Assembly (NCBI GenBank): GCA_001442925.1 | Contig: LDXX01000004.1 | Coordinates: forward strand, 189,001 to 253,000 | Length of the DNA: 64,000 nt | Source: Candidatus Kryptonium thompsonii | GTDB taxonomy: Bacteria > Bacteroidota > Ignavibacteria > Kryptoniales > Kryptoniaceae | Direction: 5' to 3' | Shown: positions 7,774 through 17,103 of the stretch, in pieces | How the letters are laid out: each line of letters starts with the position of its first letter | Numbering within the stretch: position 1 is the stretch's first letter | Program-made: the position numbers and the translations under genes | The notes under the pieces: generated by a model | What the model saw: the letters and a program-made list of their open reading frames with translations, nothing else | Database searches by the model: none | What the model was told of the DNA's origin: nothing

Positions 7774-8937
7774 ATGTCATTTGTGTATCTTAGTATAGGT
7801 TCAAATATAGGCGATAGAATTGGGTATATAAAGAAAGCCCTTGTTGCTTTATCAAAACTTCCAAAGACAAAGATAACCAAAATTTCTTCACTTTATGAAA
7901 CTGAGCCATATGGGAGAAAGGAACAGCCGTGGTTTGTAAACATTGTGGTTGAGATGTTTACAGAGTTAAGCCCTGTTGAACTTTTTAAAAAGTGCAAGTC
8001 AATAGAAGCAAAACTTGGGCGTCAGGTCCGTGAGAGATGGGCTGAGCGTGAAATTGACATTGATATTCTTTTATATGATGACCTTGTGATTTCAAGCGAA
8101 GGGTTCAAAATTCCACATCCAGATATGCACAACCGTCGTTTTGTCCTGATACCGCTTAGCGAGATTGCCCCAAGGGTTATTCATCCGCTTTTTAAAAAAA
8201 GCATTTCCGAGCTTTTAATTGAATGCAAGGACACAGCAAAGGTAATCCACATCCCGGAGAAAATAGATCTTAAAAAAACAATAGAGCCGGAGGTGAAAGA
8301 AATAAAATATATAGCAATTGAAGGGGTAATCGGAGCGGGTAAAACTTCACTCGCAAAAATGTTAGGTGAACGCCTTAACGCAAAAGTTGTCCTTGAACAA
8401 TACTACGAGAATCCATTTCTTGAAAAATTTTATCAAAATAGAGAAAGATACGCTTTTCAAACGCAGATATTTTTTCTTTTGAGCAGATACCGACAGCAGT
8501 TGGAACTTTTGCAGAGGGATTTATTTCATGAGTATTTGATAACAGATTATATCTTTGACAAAGATAAAATCTTTGCTCATATTAATTTGAAAGGTGATGA
8601 ACTTAAACTCTACGAGATGCTCGTTAGTTTGCTTGAGAAAAATGTACCGACTCCGGATTTGGTTATTTATCTTCAATCGAGCGTCGAAAGGTTGATGTTC
8701 AACATTAGAAAGCGTGGGCGACCATACGAGAAAAACATAAGCGAGGACTACATTCGTGAACTATTCGAAGCGTATAACGAATTTTTCTTTAATCAGTACA
8801 AAAAATCCCCTGTCCTTGTGATAAATGCAACCGAAATTGATTTTGTCAACAACAAGGAAGATTTTGAGGATTTGATAAATAAAATTTTAAGCCCAAGAAA
8901 ATCCTACTTCGAATATTACAATCCCGGAAAAAGGTGA
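7774..8937 (+). CDS. folK: FolK pyrophosphokinase fused to a deoxynucleoside kinase
   Basis: A 387-residue two-domain protein. Residues 1-165 are 6-hydroxymethyl-7,8-dihydropterin pyrophosphokinase, with LSIGSNIGDR at the start and EREIDIDILLYDD containing the magnesium-binding D95 and D97. Residues 176-387 form a deoxynucleoside kinase of the dCK/dGK type: P-loop EGVIGAGKT (about 183-191), an LEQYYENPFLEKFY substrate-binding segment, and an IRKRGRPYE lid motif. The protein would join folate synthesis to deoxynucleotide salvage, both feeding DNA precursors. I recall similar fusions in the Bacteroidota/Chlorobi group. The frame is open throughout, so this is a real fusion. Confidence 0.93.
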   Translation: MSFVYLSIGSNIGDRIGYIKKALVALSKLPKTKITKISSLYETEPYGRKEQPWFVNIVVEMFTELSPVELFKKCKSIEAKLGRQVRERWAEREIDIDILLYDDLVISSEGFKIPHPDMHNRRFVLIPLSEIAPRVIHPLFKKSISELLIECKDTAKVIHIPEKIDLKKTIEPEVKEIKYIAIEGVIGAGKTSLAKMLGERLNAKVVLEQYYENPFLEKFYQNRERYAFQTQIFFLLSRYRQQLELLQRDLFHEYLITDYIFDKDKIFAHINLKGDELKLYEMLVSLLEKNVPTPDLVIYLQSSVERLMFNIRKRGRPYEKNISEDYIRELFEAYNEFFFNQYKKSPVLVINATEIDFVNNKEDFEDLINKILSPRKSYFEYYNPGKR

Positions 8938-8945
8938 GGTGAAAT

Positions 8946-9104
8946 ATGATCAGATTACTAATTTTGCTTTTGCTTATCTACATAGCCTACAAATTTTACA
9001 AGCTTTTCATCTACTATAAGAACAAAGTCAATGAGCTTGAGCGTGAACTGAAAAAGAGGAAGATAAACGAGCTAAAAGATACTGATTACGAAGAAATAAA
9101 ATGA
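8946..9104 (+). CDS. Small single-pass membrane protein
   Basis: A 52-residue gene that starts eight bases after folK-dNK. The start is preceded by AAAAGGTGAGG, and the TGA overlaps the next gene's ATG (ATGA). Residues 2-24 are hydrophobic and aromatic (IRLLILLLLIYIAYKFY and on), forming one membrane helix. A Lys/Glu-rich helix (KVNELERELKKRK) and an acidic end follow, so the tail is probably cytoplasmic and coiled. The topology resembles short FCB-group proteins such as DUF4834, but no family can be fixed. Good ribosome site and overlap coupling support translation. Confidence 0.7.
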   Translation: MIRLLILLLLIYIAYKFYKLFIYYKNKVNELERELKKRKINELKDTDYEEIK

Positions 9105-10267
9105 GAGGAATTGGGAAATTTCTTTCCAAAATCGACCCGTTCAGAAATAAAAAGCTTAAAAACTTTTTTATTAAGCTCTTAAGCCAATTTTTTAAAAATC
9201 AAGTTTTTATAAGGGTTGATAAATCCGAGAGAATAGATGTTGATTTCGGTGATGTAAAGAAAATTTTAATTGTAAGACAGCATAATCAACTCGGGGATAT
9301 GCTTTGTGCTGTTCCTTTATTTAGAGCACTCCGTCAAAGGTTCCCAAGTGCAAAGATTACGCTTATCGCAAGTCCTGTGAATTATGAAGTTGTGAAAGAT
9401 AATCCTTTTGTTGATGAAATTTTAAACTTTGATAAAGTTAAATTTCTAAAATCACCATCGAACTTTTTTAAATTTGTAAGGAGTGTAAAGGTAGGCTTTG
9501 ATATTGCCATTGTTCCTGTGACAGTTTCAATCTCAACAACAAGCAATTTGCTCGCTTATATTTCAAAAGCAAGAATTCGCATAGGTCCAGCTTCGCTTAA
9601 TGGAAAAGAAAATCCAACCGCATTTCTTTTCAATTATCAAGTTGATCTTGACTGGCGAGATGAAGAAGAAAAACATCAAACGAAGCGAAACCTTGACATC
9701 GTAAAACCATTTGGAATTGATGCGGAAGATTTAAGTTATGTTATACCGTATTTTGATGAAGATAGGGAATTTGCGAAGAATTTTTTAAGCAAAGCTAAAG
9801 ATTTTAAATTTTTAATTGGCTATCATCCGGGCGCTGGGAAAGTAAAAAACAGGTGGGATGCGGGTAATTTTGCCGAGTTAGCTTTAAAACTTGCGGATGA
9901 ATTTAATGCTTTGACATTGATAACAGCAGGGCCAATGGATGATGAGCCTGTTGAAAAGATGAGGAAACAAATCGATGGGAAGATAGATTACCTTATTTTG
10001 AAAAATGAAAAGATTAGTAGAATAGTTGCAGTGATTGACTCGGTTGATCTTTTTATAACGAATGACACTGGGATAATGCATGTCGCTGGGGCTACGAAAA
10101 CACCAGTGATATCTCTTTTTGGTCCAACTAATCCGTATCAATGGTCACCCCTTAACGAAAATAAATTTTTCATTTGGTCGAAAACTGGAGATATAAACGA
10201 TATAAAAGTTGATGAGGTTTATAAACTTGCGGTTGAAATTTTAAGTAGAAAAGGGGCACGGGATTAA
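9101..10267 (+). CDS. Glycosyltransferase family 9 (heptosyltransferase-like)
   Basis: A 388-residue GT-B fold enzyme of the lipopolysaccharide core heptosyltransferase family. The N-terminal Rossmann half contains ILIVRQHNQLGDMLCAVPLF. The C-terminal half contains the nucleotide-sugar motif FITNDTGIMHVAGA with LFGPTNPYQWSP. It should transfer a heptose or other sugar to the lipid A core at the inner face of the cytoplasmic membrane. The basic N-terminal segment could be a membrane-surface anchor. It is coupled to the upstream small membrane protein. Its stop overlaps that of the convergent reverse gyrase gene. Sugar specificity cannot be read from sequence. Confidence 0.9.
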   Translation: MRGIGKFLSKIDPFRNKKLKNFFIKLLSQFFKNQVFIRVDKSERIDVDFGDVKKILIVRQHNQLGDMLCAVPLFRALRQRFPSAKITLIASPVNYEVVKDNPFVDEILNFDKVKFLKSPSNFFKFVRSVKVGFDIAIVPVTVSISTTSNLLAYISKARIRIGPASLNGKENPTAFLFNYQVDLDWRDEEEKHQTKRNLDIVKPFGIDAEDLSYVIPYFDEDREFAKNFLSKAKDFKFLIGYHPGAGKVKNRWDAGNFAELALKLADEFNALTLITAGPMDDEPVEKMRKQIDGKIDYLILKNEKISRIVAVIDSVDLFITNDTGIMHVAGATKTPVISLFGPTNPYQWSPLNENKFFIWSKTGDINDIKVDEVYKLAVEILSRKGARD

Positions 10268-13200
10268 AATTTTTTCCTCTTTATGAAACTTTCAATTTCC
10301 TTTCTGAATTCAATAACTTTGTCTATAAAGTTTTCTTCTCCGCTCTCAATTTTATCAACAGCTTCAAGAACAATCCTTGTTCTTTCCTCGTTTATAAGTT
10401 GTTCATAGTTTGATTTTAAAAATTTAAAAACATCGAACCCAAGCCGTGTTCCGGATAATCTGCCGTTAAAGCTTTGTACATAGCCTCTGTCTTTAAGTTT
10501 TTGAACAATTGGGGCGTAGGTGCTCGGTCGCCCGATCCTTTTTTCACGCATCAATTGAATTAAGTTCGCCTCCGTAAAAAGTGGTTTTTCGCTGACCAAG
10601 CGAACCTGAATTTGAGATATGTTATACTCTCCGGAATCAATCGATCCAACTGTTTTGATAGGGGAGATCAAGTTGAAACCATTTTCAACGATACTTCCGT
10701 TAAATTGGAAATCTTGAATCAGGTCTCCGAGCTGTGCTTTAAATTTGAAAACTTTTAACTTTGCTGGGATCATTTGGCTTGAGATGAAGCGTTTAAAAAT
10801 CAGCTCATAAAGCTTGAGATGTTTTTTGCTTAATTTTATTTGGAGAAGTAAAAGCTTTGTTTCGATGTCCGTTTCAAGTTCAAAAGAGTTTAAAGGTCTT
10901 GTTGGTCTTATACATTCATGAGCTCCTTCTTCGGTTCCCCAAGTTCGTGCTTTGAAATAAGAACCAAGTTTCTCTTTCTCAAGGTATTGTCGTGCTATGT
11001 TTATTCCGAAACTGCTAACACGAGTTGAGTCAGTTCTATGATATGTGATCAAACCGCTCTCGAAAAGTTCCTGTGCTATTTCCATAACATCGCTTGCTGG
11101 TAGGTTGAGCGTGTGAATTCCATCTTGAAGAAGTGAATCGGTTGTGTAGGGTGGAAGAGGATTTTGCTCTATTATTTCTTCGGTTAAATCAAAGATTTTA
11201 ACTTTTTGAGTTGATTTTATTTTTTCAATTTCTTCCGGTTTGGCTGTGAAGTTTAAGCGTAGATTATTTTCAAGGAGAACATTTACTTGGGCTATCTTCT
11301 TTTTGCTTTCTATCGTTCTGTTGCAAACCCATCCAAGCACGGGCGTTTGAACTCTTCCAGCGCTTAAATCTTCACGGTTGAATTTTTTCTGAACTATTTT
11401 TGACAGTTCAAGTCCTATCCATGCATCTTCAACTTTTCTTAAGATTTGAGCCTTCAAGAGATTGAGATCAAATTGATCGGGATTTTTGAGTCCTTCAATG
11501 ATAGCCCGCTTTGTAATTTCATGCCACTTTAATCGTTTTATGTTCTGATTGAATGGGTAAAGCAAGCATTTCAAATCCCAGGCTATTTTCTCACCTTCGG
11601 CGTCTGGGTCGGTTGCGATCAGGACTTCATCAACATTTTCGGCAAGTTTTTGAAGAGCAGAAGCGATTTCAGGTTTTACAATTTCAAATTTTACTTCAAG
11701 TTTTGAATCAACAAGCCTTGCACCAAATCCCGGTTGTTTTATTGCAAGGTCTGTTATATGTCCGCGCGATGCGGTTACAAGCAAAAGCATACCGGGTGCC
11801 ATAACTTCAAAAACTTGTAAGGCTTCAGTTCTACTTTTCAGCGGTTTCCCGAAGAAATAAGCTATTGTTCTTGATTTGGTTGGTGATTCAACTATTAAAA
11901 GCTGTGAATTAAATTCTATATCAACTCCAATTTTCAATTCTCTTGTAGCGTTTATCTCTTCCATTACTTTTTCAATATCAAGGTCTTTAAAGTTTACGAA
12001 ATTAACATCTAACGGTTCGAGTTGTTCTTTCATAAACTCAAAAGCGGATGGATTATCGATCATCAAAATTGATAATCCTTTTGTCAATCCTCCAATGGTT
12101 AATCTACTTGCTCTACCCGATGCTTGAATGTAAACAAATGGATCTGGGATTATAAGTGAATTTCCAGAGGCTCCTATTTTAGTAGCTATTTCTTGCCTTG
12201 ACGAAATTTGGTTGGAAAATTCAAGCGACCTATTCATAACATCATAAGCGAACTTAACGAAATCTGATGTCCCGCTTGATTCTGGATCAAAATCTTTTGA
12301 TCTTATCTTATTAAGATTTGCCTGACTTAATTCGACTATTTTTGAGAGGTCTTCAATTATATCAATAGCTTTTTGTCTTTCCTCACCTTCGAGATATTTT
12401 GCTATTCGACTTATTACCATTATCATTTTTCTTGGTGAGAATGTTTCACGATCAACCGTGATTTCCATTCGTGGAATTTCAAAGAATATTGTATATCTTA
12501 GCGCTGTCGGTAGGTCGATTCCTCGGACAAGTGATGAACGCCTTGATGATGTTCCGACGAGGACATCTATTTCATTATTTTCAAAGGCTTGGAATATCTT
12601 TTTTGAAGCTTTGATATATGCACTTGCTTTTATTCCGTTTTGATTTAAAAATTCCGCGATTTGTTCTGCCTTTTCGCTGCCCCTGACATATACAATTGCA
12701 CCGCTTCCAAGTCTTTTTAGTAATTTTACCAGTTCTTCTTTAGGATCTCCTTCGGGGTAAAAATATGAATCGATTATGTTTCTTGTGAAAGAGTAGGTTT
12801 GACCAATATCAAATCCAAAGATTTCTTTTAAAATTTTAACTCGTAGAGTTCTCTTGGCAGTTTGGGTGGCTCCAGATACAATAATTTGCCCCTTGTTTGT
12901 TTTTATTTTTGAGCGTAGTTCGTTTAAATCTTCTGATTCAACCTTTTTCGCGATGATTTTTTTAGCATATTCAATTTGTTCATTAGTTATTCCAAGAATT
13001 TTTAGGACCGTGTCAATTGCTTGGGAACGGCGGAGGAAGCCATCGACATCGTCAATAAATACGGCTTCGGTTTTTAAAGATTCGAAAATTTTTTTATTTC
13101 TAACTATCGAAGCAGATGTTGTTACGATAATATCTGCGTTGTCAACTTCGCTTTGTTTTGGTTTTGGTGCGAGAGAATGAATTTGGGCGATCTTTTTGTG

Positions 13201-13530
13201 CGGGGCAACGCTTTGAATTTTTTTAGAGACTTGAAATGCAAGTGTTGAATTGGGGAGAAGTATAAGGGATTTTTTCAGAAGCGATAGCGCTATTGTTGTG
13301 GTTGTTTTGCCACTTCCCGTTGGAGCAAGCATCGCGAAACTTTCTCCCTTTAGAAATCTTCTCGCCCATAATCTTTGAGCACCCCAAGGTTTGAAATTGA
13401 ACGGTTCAAAAATTTTATTTATATCTTCGGTTGTGATCGTGTTAAGTTTAATTTCACCACTTAAAAGCTCATCAAGCGACGCCTTTTGTGAACCGTGAAA
13501 GTTTAGGTAAATTATCTCAAGATCCTGCAT
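10264..13530 (-). CDS. rgy: Reverse gyrase lacking both zinc fingers
   Basis: A 1088-residue fusion of a helicase-like domain and a type IA topoisomerase that introduces positive supercoils; the hallmark enzyme of hyperthermophiles and some thermophiles. Helicase half (about 1-535): Walker A APTGSGKTT (69-77) and the reverse-gyrase IDDVD box (159-163). Topoisomerase half (about 540-1088): TOPRIM glutamate in IVESPTKS (E547), DPDAEGE (641-647) and active-site Y830 in LITYHRTDS. Only three cysteines occur (C654, C736, C873), so the usual N-terminal zinc finger and the one before DPDxEGE are both absent. It stands alone, pointing against its neighbours, which suggests separate acquisition. Confidence 0.96.
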   Translation of the reverse strand: MQDLEIIYLNFHGSQKASLDELLSGEIKLNTITTEDINKIFEPFNFKPWGAQRLWARRFLKGESFAMLAPTGSGKTTTTIALSLLKKSLILLPNSTLAFQVSKKIQSVAPHKKIAQIHSLAPKPKQSEVDNADIIVTTSASIVRNKKIFESLKTEAVFIDDVDGFLRRSQAIDTVLKILGITNEQIEYAKKIIAKKVESEDLNELRSKIKTNKGQIIVSGATQTAKRTLRVKILKEIFGFDIGQTYSFTRNIIDSYFYPEGDPKEELVKLLKRLGSGAIVYVRGSEKAEQIAEFLNQNGIKASAYIKASKKIFQAFENNEIDVLVGTSSRRSSLVRGIDLPTALRYTIFFEIPRMEITVDRETFSPRKMIMVISRIAKYLEGEERQKAIDIIEDLSKIVELSQANLNKIRSKDFDPESSGTSDFVKFAYDVMNRSLEFSNQISSRQEIATKIGASGNSLIIPDPFVYIQASGRASRLTIGGLTKGLSILMIDNPSAFEFMKEQLEPLDVNFVNFKDLDIEKVMEEINATRELKIGVDIEFNSQLLIVESPTKSRTIAYFFGKPLKSRTEALQVFEVMAPGMLLLVTASRGHITDLAIKQPGFGARLVDSKLEVKFEIVKPEIASALQKLAENVDEVLIATDPDAEGEKIAWDLKCLLYPFNQNIKRLKWHEITKRAIIEGLKNPDQFDLNLLKAQILRKVEDAWIGLELSKIVQKKFNREDLSAGRVQTPVLGWVCNRTIESKKKIAQVNVLLENNLRLNFTAKPEEIEKIKSTQKVKIFDLTEEIIEQNPLPPYTTDSLLQDGIHTLNLPASDVMEIAQELFESGLITYHRTDSTRVSSFGINIARQYLEKEKLGSYFKARTWGTEEGAHECIRPTRPLNSFELETDIETKLLLLQIKLSKKHLKLYELIFKRFISSQMIPAKLKVFKFKAQLGDLIQDFQFNGSIVENGFNLISPIKTVGSIDSGEYNISQIQVRLVSEKPLFTEANLIQLMREKRIGRPSTYAPIVQKLKDRGYVQSFNGRLSGTRLGFDVFKFLKSNYEQLINEERTRIVLEAVDKIESGEENFIDKVIEFRKEIESFIKRKKF

Positions 13531-13635
13531 TTGCTTTTTTAGTTTGTTTTTGGAAAAATTTTTATAAATTTGGATTACAAACGGTTCAGTATATTTTTAA
13601 TTTGGCAAACAAATTTTAAACTTTCAATTTTTAAA

Positions 13636-14868
13636 GTGCTTGAGGGCAGAAAAATAATTGTTGGAGTAACTGGAGGGATTTCCGCGTATAAAACCTGTTA
13701 TGTTGTTCGGGGTTTAAAAAAACTTGGTGCAGATGTAAAAGTCATTATGACTCCATCAGCAACTCAATTTGTAACTCCCTTGACATTTTCAACCCTTTCG
13801 GGGAATGAAGTGATCGTTGAAATGTTTCCAGCATCAACTCGCGAGGGAACAGATATAGGGACAAAGCACATTAACCTTGCTCTTTGGGCTGATCTTATGC
13901 TCATAGCTCCAGCGTCAGCGAACACGATAGCGAAAATTGCCCATGGAATTGCCGACAACTTTTTAACTTCGCTTGTCCTAGCTATAAGATGTCCGCTTAT
14001 TCTTGCTCCTGCAATGGATGTTGATATGTATTTAAACGAAGTCACCCAAAGGAATTTAAAAATTTTGAAAGAGCTTGGTTACTTGATTATAGAGCCAGAG
14101 GAAGGAGAACTTGCAAGCGGTCTTGTTGGGGTTGGAAGAATGGCTGAGCCTGAGAGGATAATTGAGTTTGTTAAAGATTTCTTTGCAGGCGTGAAATTTG
14201 ACTTAAAGGGGAAGAAAATACTTGTCACAGCTGGACCAACTTATGAACCAATTGATCCTGTTCGTTTCATAGGAAATTGGTCGTCTGGGAAGATGGGATT
14301 TGAAATCGCAAAGGCATCTGCTCACCGCGGTGCTGAAGTGATTTTAGTTACGGGTCCGACAAATCTTGGGACACCGAAAAATGTCAGAAGAATTGATGTT
14401 GTAACATCGGATCAAATGTTTAATGTTGTGGTTGAGTTTTATGATCAAGTTGATGTGGTTATAATGTCAGCTGCTGTTGCTGATTACACCCCAATTCAAA
14501 AATTTGAGAAAAAATTGAAAAAGGAAGATTTACCTGATGAAACAGTCGAATTAAAGTTGAAAAAAACAAAAGATATTCTTAAATATCTTGGAGAGCGTAA
14601 GAAGAGTCAAATACTTGTTGGATTTGCGCTTGAAACCGATAATGTTCTTGAAAATGCAATTCAAAAGTTAAAAGATAAAAATCTCGATCTCATCGTTCTT
14701 AACACAATAGGCGAAGGTTCTGGGTTCGGATATGATACTAATATCGTGACTATAATTTCAAAGGATGGGGAAATGGAAAGTTTACCTAAGATGACAAAAT
14801 ATGAAGTTGCACATAAGATTCTCGATAAAGTTTCATTGATTTTTAAAAAAGGTGAAATGAAAAAATGA
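13636..14868 (+). CDS. coaBC: Bifunctional phosphopantothenoylcysteine synthetase/decarboxylase
   Basis: A 410-residue CoA-biosynthesis enzyme. The CoaC half (about 1-185) is an FMN-dependent decarboxylase with VGVTGGISAYK, TKHINLALWAD (active-site His) and APAMDVDMY. The CoaB half (about 190-410) couples cysteine to 4'-phosphopantothenate and shows KKILVTAGPTYEPIDPVRFIGN and SAAVADY. I chose the GTG at 13636 because it gives the family start (LEGRKIIVGVTGG). A TTG at 13570 would add 22 poorly conserved residues. It diverges from the reverse gyrase gene and overlaps the next gene by ATGA. Confidence 0.93.
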   Translation: MLEGRKIIVGVTGGISAYKTCYVVRGLKKLGADVKVIMTPSATQFVTPLTFSTLSGNEVIVEMFPASTREGTDIGTKHINLALWADLMLIAPASANTIAKIAHGIADNFLTSLVLAIRCPLILAPAMDVDMYLNEVTQRNLKILKELGYLIIEPEEGELASGLVGVGRMAEPERIIEFVKDFFAGVKFDLKGKKILVTAGPTYEPIDPVRFIGNWSSGKMGFEIAKASAHRGAEVILVTGPTNLGTPKNVRRIDVVTSDQMFNVVVEFYDQVDVVIMSAAVADYTPIQKFEKKLKKEDLPDETVELKLKKTKDILKYLGERKKSQILVGFALETDNVLENAIQKLKDKNLDLIVLNTIGEGSGFGYDTNIVTIISKDGEMESLPKMTKYEVAHKILDKVSLIFKKGEMKK

Positions 14869-15593
14869 AAAAGGAAATAAAAAAGGTTTTGGATGATGCG
14901 AAGCGTTATTTGGTTCAGCAGGAGAGTTTATTTGGGGATGAAATAATTTTGCCGAAACAATCGTCTGACGAACCAAAGCAATCACCTGTTGAAAAAAATG
15001 TTGGCGATGAACAGTTTGGAGTTGATCCGAGCTGGGTTGAGTCAAAAACGCTTAATGAGCTTGAAACGAAAATAAGAAACTGTGTTAAATGTCCCCTTGG
15101 TAAAACAAGAACAAATTTTGTTTTCGGCGTTGGGAATCCAAACTCGGAAATTGTTTTTGTCGGCGAAGCTCCAGGGATGGATGAAGATTTGCAAGGGGAA
15201 CCTTTCGTTGGTAGAGCGGGACAGCTTTTAAATCAGCTTCTTGCGAGTGTTGGTTTCAGAAGAGACGAGGTTTATATTTGTAATGTTTTAAAATGTCGCC
15301 CGCCTGGAAACCGCGATCCACTTCCATCCGAAATAGAAGCTTGCAGTCCGTATTTGGTGAAGCAACTTGAAATAATAAAACCCAAATTGATTGTTTCGCT
15401 TGGTCGTTTTCCTATACAAACGCTTTTAAAGACGAACGCACCTTTAAGTTCCCTTCGTGGTCAGATTTTTGAATGGCATGGGATAAAATTGATAGCGACA
15501 TATCATCCAGCAGCGGCTTTGCGAAATCAACAATGGAAGCGACCACTTTTTGAAGATTTGCGCAAGGCTCGGGAAATTCTTTACCAAAAATAA
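14865..15593 (+). CDS. Family 4 uracil-DNA glycosylase (iron-sulfur type)
   Basis: A 242-residue DNA-repair enzyme that excises uracil produced by cytosine deamination, which is faster at high temperature. After an acidic leader of about 65 residues the core has C73-x2-C76 and later cysteines at C143 and C160, the four iron-sulfur ligands of this family. The catalytic motif [17 protein letters not shown] and the C-terminal THP-like motif TYHPAAALR are present. Family 4 enzymes are typical of thermophiles. It starts within the coaBC stop (ATGA) and precedes dnaB, so repair and replication genes share an operon. Confidence 0.95.
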   Translation: MKKEIKKVLDDAKRYLVQQESLFGDEIILPKQSSDEPKQSPVEKNVGDEQFGVDPSWVESKTLNELETKIRNCVKCPLGKTRTNFVFGVGNPNSEIVFVGEAPGMDEDLQGEPFVGRAGQLLNQLLASVGFRRDEVYICNVLKCRPPGNRDPLPSEIEACSPYLVKQLEIIKPKLIVSLGRFPIQTLLKTNAPLSSLRGQIFEWHGIKLIATYHPAAALRNQQWKRPLFEDLRKAREILYQK

Positions 15594-15607
15594 AAAATTT
15601 TTAAGCC

Positions 15608-17086
15608 ATGGGAATTGAAAAGGGATTAAGGCAGGAGTTTCCACTTGAGAAAATAACTAAGGATTATAAATTAACTTCCATACCTGAGCCAAAGGAAGCT
15701 GTCCCAAAAGTTTTACCGCAGGCTCCTGAGCTTGAAGTTGCAGTTCTTTCTGCGATGATAATTGATCCTGAGTGCATCCCAAATGTTTTTGAGATTTTAA
15801 AACCCGAATGTTTTTACAAAGAAGAGCATCGAATAATTTTTGAAACAATCGTTGATCTTTTTGAGGCTGGAAAATCTGTTGATCTTTTCATCCTGAATCA
15901 GGAGTTAAAGAAAAAAGGGTTGCTTGAGAAAGTCGGTGGCGCTACATATCTGACGGAAATTTCGAACGCAGTTGCAACATCTGCAAATGTTGAAGAGTAT
16001 GCCAAGGTTATCCACGATAAGTATATTTTGCGCGAGATTATAAAAATGTCAAATATGCTGGCAAATTCTGCTTTTAAAGAAGATGCCGATGCGTTTGAGT
16101 TGCTTGATTTTGCAGAGAAAAAATTGTTTGAAATCTCGGCTGAGAAATTCAAATCCGATACCATTGATTTTAAAAAAGCAGTTAAGCAGGTGCTTGAAAA
16201 ATATGAGAAGGTGAATAGGGAAAAGATACTCCTTACTGGTGTTACTAGTGGATTTCCAGAGATTGATGCTTTGACTGGAGGGTTTCAGAAGTCAGATTTG
16301 ATAATAATTGCGGGAAGACCTGGGATGGGTAAGACAGCATTTGCTCTTTCGATCGCAAGAAATGCAGCTGTTAGAGATCAAGTGCCTGTGGCTATATTCT
16401 CACTTGAGATGTCCTTGGAACAAATTGCATTAAGGCTAATTTCAATGGAGGCAAATGTTGACATGCACGCTTTAAGAACAGGGAGGTTATCCGCTGATCA
16501 ATGGCAGAGGATTGCTGGATTTGTGGGTAGGATAAGTGAGGCGCCAATTTTCATTGATGATACTCCAGCGTTAAGTACGCTTGAACTTAGAGCAAAGGCG
16601 AGGCGTTTGAAGGCTGAGCATAACATTGGTCTTATAATTGTAGATTATCTTCAGCTTATGCAACCGCCAAAAGCTGAATCTAGAGAGCGTGAAATTTCGA
16701 TGATTTCAAGGGCATTGAAAAGCCTTGCGAAAGAGCTTGAAATTCCTGTGATCGCACTTTCACAGTTGAGAAGGGCAGTGGAGGAAAGAGGTGATAAAAG
16801 ACCATTCCTTTCTGATTTACGTGAGAGCGGTTCACTGGAACAGGATGCTGATGTTGTTATCTTTGTTCACAGACCTGAGTATTATGGCATAACCGTTTAT
16901 GAAGACGGGACTCCAACCGAGGGAACTGCAGAAATAATTATAAGCAAGCAAAGGAATGGACCACTTGGAACTATAAGGCTTAGCTTCCTGAAACATTCAA
17001 CAAAATTTGCACAACTTGAAGTAAGAAGAACATCGGAAGGTGAATATGGTTTAGGTGAACCTGAACCCCCTAAACCGCCATTTTAA
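15608..17086 (+). CDS. dnaB: Replicative DNA helicase DnaB
   Basis: A 492-residue hexameric 5'-3' helicase that unwinds the replication fork. The N-terminal domain (about 40-180), which binds primase and the loader, is followed by a RecA-like core. Walker A is GRPGMGKTA (about 235-243), Walker B is [10 protein letters not shown], and the arginine-finger and sensor segments ([32 protein letters not shown]) are intact. No intein is present. The N-terminal extension and Pro-rich tail are not conserved features. It lies 14 bases after the glycosylase gene and about 10 kb from oriC and dnaA. Confidence 0.97.
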   Translation: MGIEKGLRQEFPLEKITKDYKLTSIPEPKEAVPKVLPQAPELEVAVLSAMIIDPECIPNVFEILKPECFYKEEHRIIFETIVDLFEAGKSVDLFILNQELKKKGLLEKVGGATYLTEISNAVATSANVEEYAKVIHDKYILREIIKMSNMLANSAFKEDADAFELLDFAEKKLFEISAEKFKSDTIDFKKAVKQVLEKYEKVNREKILLTGVTSGFPEIDALTGGFQKSDLIIIAGRPGMGKTAFALSIARNAAVRDQVPVAIFSLEMSLEQIALRLISMEANVDMHALRTGRLSADQWQRIAGFVGRISEAPIFIDDTPALSTLELRAKARRLKAEHNIGLIIVDYLQLMQPPKAESREREISMISRALKSLAKELEIPVIALSQLRRAVEERGDKRPFLSDLRESGSLEQDADVVIFVHRPEYYGITVYEDGTPTEGTAEIIISKQRNGPLGTIRLSFLKHSTKFAQLEVRRTSEGEYGLGEPEPPKPPF

Positions 17087-17103
17087 AACAAAATCAGGTT
17101 GAA

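Noticed and set aside
11553-13180. Plus-strand frames opposite the reverse gyrase gene
   Set aside because: Antisense to a conserved long gene, no ribosome sites, low-complexity Ser/Ile-rich products.
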